From an uncultured Bacilli bacterium (GTDB taxonomy: Bacteria; Bacillota_I; Bacilli_A; RF39; UBA660): DNA of 63,418 nucleotides. Below the pieces are notes generated by a model. The model was given only the letters and a program-made list of their open reading frames with translations, ran no database searches and had not been told where the DNA came from. The DNA lies in assembly GCA_934162265.1 (NCBI GenBank), contig CAKPHZ010000004.1, positions 1 to 63,418 of the forward strand. The letters run 5' to 3'. Positions within the stretch are counted from its first letter, which is position 1. Each line of letters begins with the position of its first letter. Shown one piece after another: positions 23,897 through 32,903 of this stretch. Position numbers and translations under genes: made by a program.

Positions 23897-25129
23897 TTAA
23901 TTTTCATTATTAATTTCTTCTTCTATTCTCATTAATTGGTTATATTTACAAATTCTATCTGTTCTAGACATTGAGCCTGTTTTAATCTGTCCCAAATCTA
24001 GTCCTACTGCTAAATCAGCAATTGTTGTATCTTCTGTTTCTCCACTTCTGTGGGAAATAATTGTTTTGTATCCATTTTCTCTTGCAAGCTTTATTGTTTC
24101 TAAAGTTTCAGTTATTGTACCAATTTGATTTACTTTTAAAAGAATTGCATTTCCAGCATGTTTATCAATTCCCATTTGCAAACATTTTTTGTTGGTTACA
24201 AATAAATCGTCTCCGACTAGTTGAATTTTATCTCCTAAGCGTTCTGTTACTTTAGTAAATCCTTCCCAATCATTTTCATCCACTGGATCTTCAATAGAGA
24301 TAATTGGATATTTATTTACTAATTCTTCATAAAAGTCAATTAATTCATCTGTTGTAAGGCTTCTTCCTTCTCCTTTCAAATTATATTTTCCATCTTGATA
24401 GAATTCACTAGCTGCTACATCAATAGCAATGTTTACATCTTCTCCTGGAACATATCCAGCTCTCTTAATTGCTTCCATAATTAATTCAAAGCCTTCAGTA
24501 TTAGATTCTAAGTTAGGAGCAAATCCTCCTTCATCTCCTACTCCAGTAGCTAAGCCTTTTTCATTTAATACTTTCTTTAAATTGTGGAATACTTCGGAAC
24601 CTACACGTACTCTTTCTTTAATTGTATCACGTTCAGGAATAATCATGAATTCTTGGAAATCTAATTTATTGTCTGCATGAGCTCCTCCATTGATAATATT
24701 CATCATTGGTCTAGGTAAAGTTCTTCCTTCTCCTATATATTTATATAAAGGTAAGCTTGCTTCTTTAGCACTTGCTTTCATTGCAGCCATAGAAATTCCT
24801 AGAATAGCATTTGCTCCATATTTTGATTTTGTTTCTGTACCATCTGCTTCTATCATTGCATAATCTAATGCTTTTTGATCTTTAGCATCTAGTCCTATTA
24901 CTAAATCTCTTAATGGTCCATTGACATTGGCAACAGCTTTTTCAACGCCTTTTCCCATATATCTTGTTCCACCATCTCTTAATTCTAAGGCTTCTCTTTC
25001 TCCAGTTGATGCTCCACTTGGAACAGCTGCTCTTCCCATTGTTCCATCTTCTAGAATTACATCTACTTCAACTGTAGGATTTCCTCTAGAGTCTAGAATT
25101 TCTCTTCCTTTTACATCTTTAATTTTCAT
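23897..25129 (-). CDS. eno: enolase
   Basis: Glycolytic enzyme converting 2-phosphoglycerate to phosphoenolpyruvate, Mg-dependent and cytosolic. Signature elements are SRGNPTVEVDV at the start, VPSGASTGEREALELRDG, GVGDEGGFAP with catalytic Glu, and the metal ligands in NIAIDVAASEF, SIEDPVDENDW and LVGDDLFVTN. The catalytic Lys is in ILLKVNQIGT, and SHRSGETEDTTIADLAVG follows. The length is 410 residues, slightly shorter than the usual 430. A good SD (GGAAGTG) is followed by the ATG at 25129. It is monocistronic, with a 13-bp inverted repeat in its upstream region. Confidence 0.97.
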   Translation of the reverse strand: MKIKDVKGREILDSRGNPTVEVDVILEDGTMGRAAVPSGASTGEREALELRDGGTRYMGKGVEKAVANVNGPLRDLVIGLDAKDQKALDYAMIEADGTETKSKYGANAILGISMAAMKASAKEASLPLYKYIGEGRTLPRPMMNIINGGAHADNKLDFQEFMIIPERDTIKERVRVGSEVFHNLKKVLNEKGLATGVGDEGGFAPNLESNTEGFELIMEAIKRAGYVPGEDVNIAIDVAASEFYQDGKYNLKGEGRSLTTDELIDFYEELVNKYPIISIEDPVDENDWEGFTKVTERLGDKIQLVGDDLFVTNKKCLQMGIDKHAGNAILLKVNQIGTITETLETIKLARENGYKTIISHRSGETEDTTIADLAVGLDLGQIKTGSMSRTDRICKYNQLMRIEEEINNEN

Positions 25130-25143
25130 TATAACACTTCCTT

Positions 25144-25182
25144 CTATATAAGTATTTTATCACAAAAATAATACTTATATAG
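25144..25182. repeat. 13-bp inverted repeat upstream of eno
   Basis: CTATATAAGTATT (25144-25156) and its exact complement (25170-25182) have a 13-base spacer. It falls in the eno 5' leader or promoter, between the divergent genes eno and the export protein. It contains the AAGTATT motif and may be an operator. Confidence 0.6.
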
Positions 25183-25217
25183 AATTTTTAATAAATAGTT
25201 AATTATCTTCTTTAGAA

Positions 25218-25246
25218 TTGACATTTTTATGTAAAATATATATAAT
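25218..25246 (+). promoter_or_regulatory. promoter of the 25273 gene
   Basis: Consensus TTGACA (25218-25223) and TATAAT (25241-25246) with a 17-base spacer, 27 bases before the ATG. Confidence 0.85.
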
Positions 25247-25272
25247 TTTAATAAATAGAAATGAGTGATGAT

Positions 25273-25767
25273 ATGGAAAGTTTAGTTAATTTTTTTATAG
25301 GATTATTTGGAGGTGCTGCTAAGGAAGTGGTTATTTTTATTATTTCCTTAATGCCTATTTTAGAACTTAGAGGTGGTCTCTTGGCAGCATCTCTTCTTCA
25401 TGTAGAGTATATAAGAGCTGCAATGATTTGTGTAATTGGTAATGTATTACCTATTCCTTTCGTACTTTTATTTTTAGAAAAGATATTAGATTTATTTGAA
25501 AAATGGAAAGTTACGAAAAAAGTAGTTGTTTGGTTAGAGAAAAAGGTCGATAATAAAAGAGAACAAATTGATAAATATGGCTATTTAGGACTGGCTTTAT
25601 TTGTTGGTATTCCTCTACCTGGTACAGGTGCTTGGACTGGCTCTTTACTTGCTGTTATGCTTGGGATGAATAAGAAAAAATCGTTTTTATTTATTTTAAT
25701 CGGTGTATTAATGGCAGCTATTATTATGAGTATTTTATCTTATGGAATTTTAGGGAGTATTCTCTAA
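25273..25767 (+). CDS. small multidrug export protein family (COG2426-like) membrane protein
   Basis: The 164-residue integral membrane protein has four or five hydrophobic segments. IISLMPILELRGGLLAASLL and ALFVGIPLPGTGAWTGSLLA are hallmarks of the family annotated as putative small multidrug export proteins, whose repeat motifs (P-x-x-E-x-R-G and P-x-P-G-T-G) resemble the DedA/VTT group. The actual substrate is not established. I prefer the ATG at 25273 because GAGTGATG precedes it in the pattern seen for other genes here; an ATG four codons upstream is possible. It has a strong promoter. Confidence 0.85.
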   Translation: MESLVNFFIGLFGGAAKEVVIFIISLMPILELRGGLLAASLLHVEYIRAAMICVIGNVLPIPFVLLFLEKILDLFEKWKVTKKVVVWLEKKVDNKREQIDKYGYLGLALFVGIPLPGTGAWTGSLLAVMLGMNKKKSFLFILIGVLMAAIIMSILSYGILGSIL

Positions 25768-25800
25768 TTTTTTTATAGAATAGAAAGGTAAGATATTAAA

Positions 25801-27495
25801 ATGAAGAAAGATATAAATATTTTAATTGATGAGATAGTTTCAAATGTAAAAGATGAGTGGCCTATTCTTTATAAAATTAGATATGTTTATTTAGCAGTGG
25901 GAAAACAATTAATGAGAGATACTGATTTCTTTTTATCAGTAGATGGAAAACTAGGAAATGCCAATTTATCTAATCAAGAAATTATTGATATTTATAATAG
26001 TGATAAAGGAAGAGATCTTGCAGTAATTTGCAAATCTGCCTCTTCTATTTTAAAGATGGCTTATGATAGATTAGGAATTCATTCTGAATTAATTGAAACT
26101 AATACTTCTTTAGCAACAATTTATGATGAAGGAGAATTTTTAATTAATCATTGGTTTTTAGCAGTATATGATGATAAAGGAAAAGCCTATTTTATGACAT
26201 TAACTCCAGATTTAGGTTATATTCAAATGAATATGGAAACCAGACATTTTGCTTCTAATATTCCTTATATTAGAGATTTTGGTTCTAAGAAGATGCAAGT
26301 ATATAAGGGAGAAGAAATCAAACCCAGTTTTATTTCTAGAAATGAATTAAAAGAAATTGATATTGCTATTGGTTATATAAAAAATGAATATCTATATAAT
26401 GATAAATATCAAAAAGGAAAACAATGGAAAAAGAACTATGATAATGCAGCCTTTGCTATGTTAAAAAATGAAATACATGACAATAAACTTTTTTATGAAC
26501 TTGCTTTGCAAAAATCTTCTTTTTATCAAACTTGTACAAATTTTAAAGGAGAAAATGGCAAATCTATTTCTTTTATTCAAGATGATTTAACCAAATTGAC
26601 AGATGAAGATTGGAAATATTTTAATAAAGCTGTATGTGAACAAGTTTTAAACAAAATAAATCAGATTTTAGGATATGAGATATTTATCATTCCAAATATT
26701 GATAGTAAACATTGGAATTATGAATCTTGGTTATTAAATCTTTGTGTTCAATTACAAGATGAAATATTAAAAAGGATGATTCCTAAAGATGAAATAGATA
26801 CTAACATAACTATTGATTTAGATTATTTTGAATATAGTAAATGGTCTAGAGAGATAAAATCAAAATATAAATTTAATCAATCTTATGATGATATCTTAAA
26901 TATTTTAGATAAAATGAATTCTTTAGTAAAAAGTACAGAGAAAAAAGAAACAAGAAAGAATATTGGGGTTTTACTTCATAAACTAGGTTATCATTTTATT
27001 TCTCAAAAATATGTTTATGAAAAAAATATTGATAAAGATGGATATTTATCTAATCATTATATTGCAAATAAGTTTAATCTTTTATTTCCATACGTATTTA
27101 GTTGCAATGATGTTATTACCGATTTTAATAAAATGGGTTATAGTGAGCAAGTTGCTATTATGAAAGAAACTGTACTGTTAATGTTTTCTGAAATAACTAA
27201 AAATAATTCTAGTAAATTTAATGGATATAATGAAAATTATAATGCTATTTTTAATCGGATACAGATGTATACTGTTAGAAACAAAACAACACAGGAATAT
27301 TCAATTGTTTTTAATATTCCTAGTAATAAAGATGAAAATGATTATTATTTCTTTTATAATCCTGGAAAGAACTTATTTAGAACTTTTAATTTTTTAGATT
27401 TTTGTAATGATTATATTATTGTTAGTGATCGACTTAAAAATAAAATAAGTATTATGGATTTAGAAAACATCGAAAAAAACAGAAAGAAATTTTAA
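25801..27495 (+). CDS. large protein with N-terminal transglutaminase-like domain
   Basis: The 564-residue protein has no membrane segments. The N-terminal 180 residues contain LAVICKSASSILKMAYDRLG (possible catalytic Cys at a helix start), LINHWFLAVYDDKGKAYFM (His on a strand) and TLTPDLGYIQMN. This is an arrangement like transglutaminase or papain-like cysteine enzymes. The remaining 380 residues are helical and unassigned. It follows the export protein after 33 bases and may share its promoter; AGAAAGGTAAGATATTAAA precedes the ATG. It shares a terminator with the convergent gene at 27492. No defined function. Confidence 0.55.
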   Translation: MKKDINILIDEIVSNVKDEWPILYKIRYVYLAVGKQLMRDTDFFLSVDGKLGNANLSNQEIIDIYNSDKGRDLAVICKSASSILKMAYDRLGIHSELIETNTSLATIYDEGEFLINHWFLAVYDDKGKAYFMTLTPDLGYIQMNMETRHFASNIPYIRDFGSKKMQVYKGEEIKPSFISRNELKEIDIAIGYIKNEYLYNDKYQKGKQWKKNYDNAAFAMLKNEIHDNKLFYELALQKSSFYQTCTNFKGENGKSISFIQDDLTKLTDEDWKYFNKAVCEQVLNKINQILGYEIFIIPNIDSKHWNYESWLLNLCVQLQDEILKRMIPKDEIDTNITIDLDYFEYSKWSREIKSKYKFNQSYDDILNILDKMNSLVKSTEKKETRKNIGVLLHKLGYHFISQKYVYEKNIDKDGYLSNHYIANKFNLLFPYVFSCNDVITDFNKMGYSEQVAIMKETVLLMFSEITKNNSSKFNGYNENYNAIFNRIQMYTVRNKTTQEYSIVFNIPSNKDENDYYFFYNPGKNLFRTFNFLDFCNDYIIVSDRLKNKISIMDLENIEKNRKKF

Positions 27496-27511
27496 CGTTG
27501 CTTTCTGTTTT
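27476..27511. terminator. bidirectional terminator between convergent genes
   Basis: A perfect 11-bp stem (AAAACAGAAAG / CTTTCTGTTTT) spans the overlapping stop codons of the genes ending at 27495 (+) and 27492 (-). T-tracts follow on both strands. Confidence 0.85.
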
Positions 27512-27779
27512 TTAATAGTTCTTGTACTTTATCATAATAAACTAAAAACCGTAAGTATTGAGAATCGTTAACATCTTTCTTGACCTCAGTGATATGAATA
27601 TTTTGATTTTGAAAAATTTGAATAATATTAGGAATTTGTTTATCTATTAAATCATCATTTTGAGATTTCGTTAAAATATGATACTCATATCCCAAATCAT
27701 CAACTTTTTTAGAATATAGATATGTTTCATGATTATTTTCATCTACATAAACAAAAATATTAAAAATATTATCTTTCAT
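27492..27779 (-). CDS. hypothetical small protein
   Basis: The 95-residue soluble protein has alternating short beta-like strands (NIFVYVDENNHETYLYSKK) and a basic end (LLKNRKQR). No family is recognised. The ATG at 27777-27779 is preceded by AAGGTGTT. A GTG three codons upstream overlaps the SD and is unlikely. Its stop codon overlaps that of the convergent gene by 4 bases. Confidence 0.5.
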   Translation of the reverse strand: MKDNIFNIFVYVDENNHETYLYSKKVDDLGYEYHILTKSQNDDLIDKQIPNIIQIFQNQNIHITEVKKDVNDSQYLRFLVYYDKVQELLKNRKQR

Positions 27780-27862
27780 TTTTAACACCTTATTTCTTAA
27801 TACATTGTAGCATTTTTCTTGAGAGAATGCAACTTATCAAAAAATATTAAGTGGAATACATT

Positions 27863-28378
27863 TTAGTTCATTACATACATATCAATTAAAGAATTTAAAA
27901 AATCAGATTTTACGTTTAATTGATTTGAATTTTTCTTTAAATTTGCATTTACTCCTGAAGCAAAGAGAGTATATTCATTTTCTGTGCCACTAATAGTATT
28001 ATTTTCAAAATTATATTCGATTGTTTGATTTAATTTTTCTCCCATTTTCTGATCAGCAGGTGTACTAAATTTATAATTTAATTTAAGTTTGTCTCCAGTA
28101 ATTTCATAAGTTCCATAATACCAGTTTTTCATCGTCTCAGTTTGACTTGCATAAAATGTCCCATCAGACTCTAAATCAATTATTGCAGTATATGGTACAT
28201 CATCATTATTTGTACTAAAAGTATATTCTCCTACATAACTTTTTTCATTTTCTTCTTTTGAAGTATCATTAATTACTTCATTATTGAAATCAACTTTTAT
28301 CTCCTTATTATTAAAGTTAATTGTACCACTTGCAAATAGGATACATAATACTCCTAGTATGATTATAATTACTCCCAT
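27863..28378 (-). CDS. membrane-anchored lipocalin/beta-rich protein, start region damaged or non-standard
   Basis: From the ATG at 28378 the product (171 aa) begins inside a hydrophobic segment (VIIIILGVLCILFASG), then has a beta-rich extracytoplasmic part (VGEYTFSTNNDDVPYTAIID, WYYGTYEITGDKLKLNYKF). This resembles lipocalin-like or DUF-type stress proteins. The in-frame codons upstream encode RKNKKNNHIIIFL, an ideal positive signal-anchor start, but no ATG precedes them. The strong SD AGGAGG lies about 45 bases upstream, followed by GTGAAGAAAGAATAAG in another frame. One lost base or a mutated start codon would explain this, so the true 5' end is uncertain. Confidence 0.5.
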   Translation of the reverse strand: MGVIIIILGVLCILFASGTINFNNKEIKVDFNNEVINDTSKEENEKSYVGEYTFSTNNDDVPYTAIIDLESDGTFYASQTETMKNWYYGTYEITGDKLKLNYKFSTPADQKMGEKLNQTIEYNFENNTISGTENEYTLFASGVNANLKKNSNQLNVKSDFLNSLIDMYVMN

Positions 28379-28920
28379 TAGAAAAATAATTATATGATTA
28401 TTTTTCTTATTCTTTCTTCACTCCTCCTATTTTAAGGATAGCAAATTCATTTTATTATTTCAATTGAAAAAAAGGACTTTACAGAATGAAAATATAGTTT
28501 AAAATCCATATATTGCTTTAAGTCTTATTTTAAAAGGATTTATTTAAATATTTTATCTTAAAAACCGAACGTATATTTTCCAAAAAACATAAGATTTTTT
28601 TAATAAAACCATATTCTCTTACTATAATTTTTACAAAAATATTTACTTTTGAGTCAAAATCAATAATAAAATTTGCATACTCGACAGATAAAAGCTACTA
28701 ATTATGATAATTAATTATACTAGAAATGACCAATAAACAAGGAATTAATCATATACGAAGTTAACGATTTTTCAAGTATAAATTTCTCATTAGTCCTTTA
28801 TTTAAAAGAATTTAACAAGGTTTTAAAATAAATTTATATTTTTATCCTGAGAACTTTACAAAAGATAACATCTCTTCTGTAAAGTTATTTTTATTTAAGG
28901 AAAGATAAAATTTAAGTATT
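28379..28920. other. AT-rich intergenic region without recognisable gene
   Basis: No supported ORF on either strand. It holds a repeated ACTTTACA element (about 28474, 28853, and inverted at 28878) and the hairpin at 28852-28886. The region may be degraded sequence. Confidence 0.55.
28852..28886 (-). terminator. hairpin downstream of uridine-kinase-like gene
   Basis: A 9-bp perfect stem (AACTTTACA / TGTAAAGTT) with a partly self-complementary loop lies 35 bases after the stop at 28921. The best T-tract follows on the plus strand, so its role as terminator for the minus-strand gene is likely but not certain. Confidence 0.5.
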
Positions 28921-30576
28921 TTATTTTTCAAAGTAACTATCCCCAATAAATTCTCTTAATATAGATAATTTAGGAATATCATTACTTGGTACTGGTAAAA
29001 CTAATTTTAAAATTTCTAGTAAACGAATTGCTGTATGATATTCTGGATCTTCTGGTGGTACTGAGTATAATAAAGGTTCTACATAAGTTTTTAAAACACT
29101 TAATTCGTAAACTAAGAATGTATTAAAGATAACATTTGCTTCATCTTGGTAAGGAAAAACATATTTTTCTTCACCTTTTCTAACATCTTGCCAAGAAGAT
29201 AGTGTCTTTGATGGGCTATGCCCTCTTGTTCGGTAGTCTCTTACCATTCTACGAAGTAATCTAATATCTGTTAAGCTAATACGATTATCATTATCAATAT
29301 TTAAATAAATTAATGGACTAATATAGATTTTATATTTATTTTTCTTAGGGATTTCTTTACTTATCTCTTCATTTAGTGCGTGCAAGCCTTCTACAATTAG
29401 AATATCATTTTCAGATAATTTTAATGGGCGATTGAATTCTTTTTTGCCTGTGATAAAATTATATGTTGGTGTTACTACAGATACTCCTTTTAAAAGTTTT
29501 TCCATTTGATTATTAAATAGTTTAGTATCTATTGCTTTTATTCCTTCATAATCTGGTTTCCCATTTTCATCTAAAGGTGTTTTTTCTCTTTCTTGGAAAT
29601 AATCATCTAAAGATAAATGATGAGGACTTAGACCTAATGTTCTTAAATATAATGCAAGTTTTTTTGCTGTAGTGGTTTTTCCTGATGAAGATGGACCTGA
29701 TAATAAAACTACTTTTATATTTTCTTTACTAGAAGCAATTTCATTGGCAATAGATAAAAGTTTATAATCTTGTAAAATTTCTGCTAAGTTGATGATTTCG
29801 CCTGCTCCTCTTTCAATAATTGCTTCATTTAATTCTCCAATATTATTAATATTTAATAAATTTCCCCATTTTGCATATTCTTCTAGACTGTTTACATACT
29901 TTTCATGATAAGTAAATTTTGTTATTTTTCCATTTGTATGAGTAAAGGGAAATCTAAGAACAATGCCTTTATCTTCTAATAAAGTTAAATCAAACTTCTT
30001 TAAAATACTAGCATCATTTGGTAAATCTCCAATAATATAATTATAAATACCATCAAATTTATATAATTTTACAAAATTAGAAATGGTATAAGATAAAGTT
30101 TTTACTTTGTCTTCTCTTTTTAATTTCTTAAAATACTCTATTGCTTCTATTCTTGAAGTTTCTAATTGTTCAAATGGAAGAGCTGCTTTTACTTTAGAAT
30201 ACATTAATTCTTTTATTTTTTCTACATCTTCATCTGTTATTTTTTTATCAATTTCACAATAAATTCCCTTATCTATTGGATGTCTTATTTTGATTTTTGT
30301 ATCTTTTCCTAAAACTCTTAACGTGCAAGTTTCAAATAAGAAAATAAGACCTCTTTCATAAATTTTATTTCCTTGGGGAGTAGTAATATCATATAATTCT
30401 AATGTTCCACTTTTCATAATTGCATCATCATAGCCAATTAGTTGATTTTTAAATTTAGCACTGATGATATCGAAAGGATAGTTTTGCTTTATATCTTCAA
30501 TAATTTCTTTTAACTTAACACCTTTTTTATATTCTTTTTTATCTCCGTTTGAGAAAGTTATGATTATATTATCCAT
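28921..30576 (-). CDS. nucleoside (uridine) kinase-family protein with N-terminal TGS/ThrRS-like part
   Basis: The 551-residue protein begins with a TGS-like domain (IITFSNGDKKEYKKGVKLKEI) and a segment resembling the threonyl-tRNA synthetase second additional domain. From about residue 275 comes a uridine kinase/phosphoribulokinase-type P-loop domain: VVLLSGPSSSGKTTTAKKLA, LSLDDYFQERE, and DILIVEGLHALNEEI. This two-part architecture is widespread in Bacillota and Thermotogota; it should phosphorylate a nucleoside, but the substrate is not firmly known. A consensus promoter lies upstream (30626-30655), divergent from clpP. Confidence 0.85.
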   Translation of the reverse strand: MDNIIITFSNGDKKEYKKGVKLKEIIEDIKQNYPFDIISAKFKNQLIGYDDAIMKSGTLELYDITTPQGNKIYERGLIFLFETCTLRVLGKDTKIKIRHPIDKGIYCEIDKKITDEDVEKIKELMYSKVKAALPFEQLETSRIEAIEYFKKLKREDKVKTLSYTISNFVKLYKFDGIYNYIIGDLPNDASILKKFDLTLLEDKGIVLRFPFTHTNGKITKFTYHEKYVNSLEEYAKWGNLLNINNIGELNEAIIERGAGEIINLAEILQDYKLLSIANEIASSKENIKVVLLSGPSSSGKTTTAKKLALYLRTLGLSPHHLSLDDYFQEREKTPLDENGKPDYEGIKAIDTKLFNNQMEKLLKGVSVVTPTYNFITGKKEFNRPLKLSENDILIVEGLHALNEEISKEIPKKNKYKIYISPLIYLNIDNDNRISLTDIRLLRRMVRDYRTRGHSPSKTLSSWQDVRKGEEKYVFPYQDEANVIFNTFLVYELSVLKTYVEPLLYSVPPEDPEYHTAIRLLEILKLVLPVPSNDIPKLSILREFIGDSYFEK

Positions 30577-30625
30577 ATTCTTATCACCGTTTTCCTTTTT
30601 ATTCTTTTACTATTAGTCTATTTTT

Positions 30626-30655
30626 ATTATACAATACTTATGTGGATTTTGTCAA
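30626..30655 (-). promoter_or_regulatory. promoter of uridine-kinase-like gene
   Basis: Minus-strand TTGACA (30650-30655) and TATAAT (30626-30631) have an 18-base spacer ending in AAGTATTG. Confidence 0.8.
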
Positions 30656-30710
30656 AAAAAAATCTGAATAAAATCATGATTAACAGATTAAACTATTTAT
30701 AGGTGATAAT

Positions 30711-31289
30711 ATGAATTTAGTTCCAACAGTTATTGAAAAGTCTAATTACGGAGAGAGAGCTTATGATATTTATTCTAGACTTCTTAAAGATAGAATTATT
30801 ATTTTAAGTGGAGAAATTAATGATGTAATGTCTAATAGTATTGTTGCACAACTTTTGTATTTAGATGGAATTAATCATGATGATATTAGTATTTATATTA
30901 ATTCTCCTGGTGGATCGATTACAGCTGGGATGGCAATTTATGATACGATGAATTTTGTTACAAGTAATGTTAGTACAATATGCATCGGCATGGCTGCTTC
31001 AATGGCTGCATTTCTTTTGTCTAGTGGGGAAAAGGGAAAGAGGTATTGTTTAGAAAATGCTGAGGTAATGATTCACCAGCCATTAGGCGGAGCTCAAGGT
31101 CAAGCAACGGAAATTAAGATTGCAGCAGAAAGAATACTGAAATTAAAAAAGAGATTAAATAAAATTCTTTCTGAAAATACTGGTAAAAGTTTACGTAAAG
31201 TAGAAAAAGATACAGAGAGAGATTACTTTATGGAAAGTAATGAAGCCTTAAAATATGGAATTATTGATAAAATATTAAAGAAAAGGTGA
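30711..31289 (+). CDS. clpP: ATP-dependent Clp protease proteolytic subunit
   Basis: Serine protease that forms a double heptameric chamber with ClpX or ClpC-type ATPases in the cytoplasm. The catalytic triad is visible: Ser in IGMAASMAAFLL, His in MIHQPLGGAQGQATEI and Asp in TERDYFM. The length (192) is typical. GGTGATAAT precedes the ATG. The gene ends in TGA, which shows the standard code is used. No CtsR or HrcA operator is evident in the short upstream region. It converges on the flavoprotein gene at 31314. Confidence 0.96.
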   Translation: MNLVPTVIEKSNYGERAYDIYSRLLKDRIIILSGEINDVMSNSIVAQLLYLDGINHDDISIYINSPGGSITAGMAIYDTMNFVTSNVSTICIGMAASMAAFLLSSGEKGKRYCLENAEVMIHQPLGGAQGQATEIKIAAERILKLKKRLNKILSENTGKSLRKVEKDTERDYFMESNEALKYGIIDKILKKR

Positions 31290-31304
31290 TTTTCCTTTTC
31301 TTTT
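31278..31304 (+). terminator. terminator of clpP
   Basis: A 10-bp perfect stem AAAGAAAAGG / CCTTTTCTTT contains the stop codon. A weak T-tract follows on the plus strand; it may also serve the convergent gene. Confidence 0.65.
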
Positions 31305-31313
31305 GTTATGATT

Positions 31314-32903
31314 TTATAAATTTTGATAGGTAGAAATGATGGATTCGGCTACTTTTAGTCCATCCATTGCTGAGGTGGTTATTCCACCAGCATATCCTGC
31401 ACCTTCTCCACAAGGATAAATTCCTTTTATTGATGACTCTAAATTTTCATTTCTAGGAATTCTAATAGGAGATGAAGTTCTACTTTCCACACCTGCTAAA
31501 ATCGCATTATCATCATTAAATCCTTGAATTTTTTGTTCAAAATTAGGAAGCGCTTCTTTGATAGAATCCGTGATATACCTTGGAAATAATTTATTTAAAT
31601 CGGCTAATTGATATTCTCCTTTAAAGATTGGTTTGATGTTTCCTAATTTTTGATTTTCCACAGAATTGTGGAAATCTTTTATTGTTTGAATTGGAATTTT
31701 ACCGTTTCCTAAAGTATAAGCTTTTTCTTCTAGACTTCTTTGAAACGCCAGACCATCTAGTGGATTACTTCCATAATCCTTTGGAGAGACGGTTACAACA
31801 ATAGCACTATTGGCATTTTGGCTATTTCTATCATGATAACTCATGCCATTAATGGCTAATCTTCTTTCTTCAGATGAGGCATTTACTACATATCCTCCTG
31901 GACACATACAAAATGAATATACTCCTCTTCCATCTTTTGTTTGATAAGTTAGTTTATAACTTGCTGGTGGAAGAAGTTTGCTATTTTTTCCATATTGATT
32001 AATATTAATTAACTCTTGAGAATGTTGTATTCTAAGTCCTATAGCAAATGGTTTTGGTTCTAAAGAAAATGCTTTTTTATCTAGCATTTCAAAGGTATCT
32101 CTAGCGCTGTGACCAATGGCTAAAACTAAAATATCGGTTTCTATTATTTCTTTATGATTAATTTCAATAGAAGTCATTTTATTTTCTTTCGTGTTAATAT
32201 TGGTAAGTGTTGTTTTATAGCGAAATTCTCCCCCAAAGTCAATTATTTTTTTTCTTAAGTTAATGATGACTTTTCTTAAAACATCTGTTCCAATATGAGG
32301 ATTATTGGTATATAAAATATCTTTATCAGCACCTGATTCAACAAATATTTCAAAAACTTTTTTCATTCGAAAACTTTTATCTTTTACTAAAGTATTTAAT
32401 TTTCCATCAGAAAAAGTTCCTGCTCCACCTTCTCCAAATTGGACATTTGAGTTTTTATTTAGCACTCCTGTTTTCCAAAAATTTTCAACAGACTTAACTC
32501 GTTCTTCTATCTTTTCTCCTCTTTCAATAATAATTGGACGGTAACCTAATTCTGCTAAAAGATAAGCACAAAACAGTCCTGCAGGACCGCTGCCTACAAT
32601 GATAGGTCGATGTTTCAATTTTTTGTTTCCTATTTTTGGATAAACATATTTTTCTTCAGGAGTTAAAAATATATCTTTATTTGATTGATGTTTCTTTAAT
32701 AAATGTTCTTCATTTTTTACGTCAACATCTATTTCATAGATGTAAAATATATTTGGCTTTTTTCTGGCATCTAATGATTTTTTTGAGATAGATATTTTTT
32801 GGATATCAGACTCTGGACATTTTAGAATGGTGGAGACTTTTTTCTTTAAGTGGTTAATGTTATCTTTTTCTATGGGAATTTTAATTTGTCTTATTCTAAT
32901 CAT
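31314..32903 (-). CDS. FAD-dependent dehydrogenase of COG2509 type
   Basis: The 529-residue flavoprotein has an N-terminal domain of about 95 residues (MIRIRQIKIP...). The FAD-binding Rossmann motif IIVGSGPAGLFCAYLLAELG then occurs, with the motif VQFGEGGAGTFSDGKLNT, typical of this group. The C-terminal end, IYPCGEGAGYAGGITTSAMDG, closes the FAD site. The group is widespread in Bacillota and Bacteroidota and annotated as uncharacterised NAD(P)/FAD dehydrogenase; the substrate is unknown. It overlaps the upstream flavoprotein gene by 8 bases. Confidence 0.88.
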   Translation of the reverse strand: MIRIRQIKIPIEKDNINHLKKKVSTILKCPESDIQKISISKKSLDARKKPNIFYIYEIDVDVKNEEHLLKKHQSNKDIFLTPEEKYVYPKIGNKKLKHRPIIVGSGPAGLFCAYLLAELGYRPIIIERGEKIEERVKSVENFWKTGVLNKNSNVQFGEGGAGTFSDGKLNTLVKDKSFRMKKVFEIFVESGADKDILYTNNPHIGTDVLRKVIINLRKKIIDFGGEFRYKTTLTNINTKENKMTSIEINHKEIIETDILVLAIGHSARDTFEMLDKKAFSLEPKPFAIGLRIQHSQELININQYGKNSKLLPPASYKLTYQTKDGRGVYSFCMCPGGYVVNASSEERRLAINGMSYHDRNSQNANSAIVVTVSPKDYGSNPLDGLAFQRSLEEKAYTLGNGKIPIQTIKDFHNSVENQKLGNIKPIFKGEYQLADLNKLFPRYITDSIKEALPNFEQKIQGFNDDNAILAGVESRTSSPIRIPRNENLESSIKGIYPCGEGAGYAGGITTSAMDGLKVAESIISTYQNL

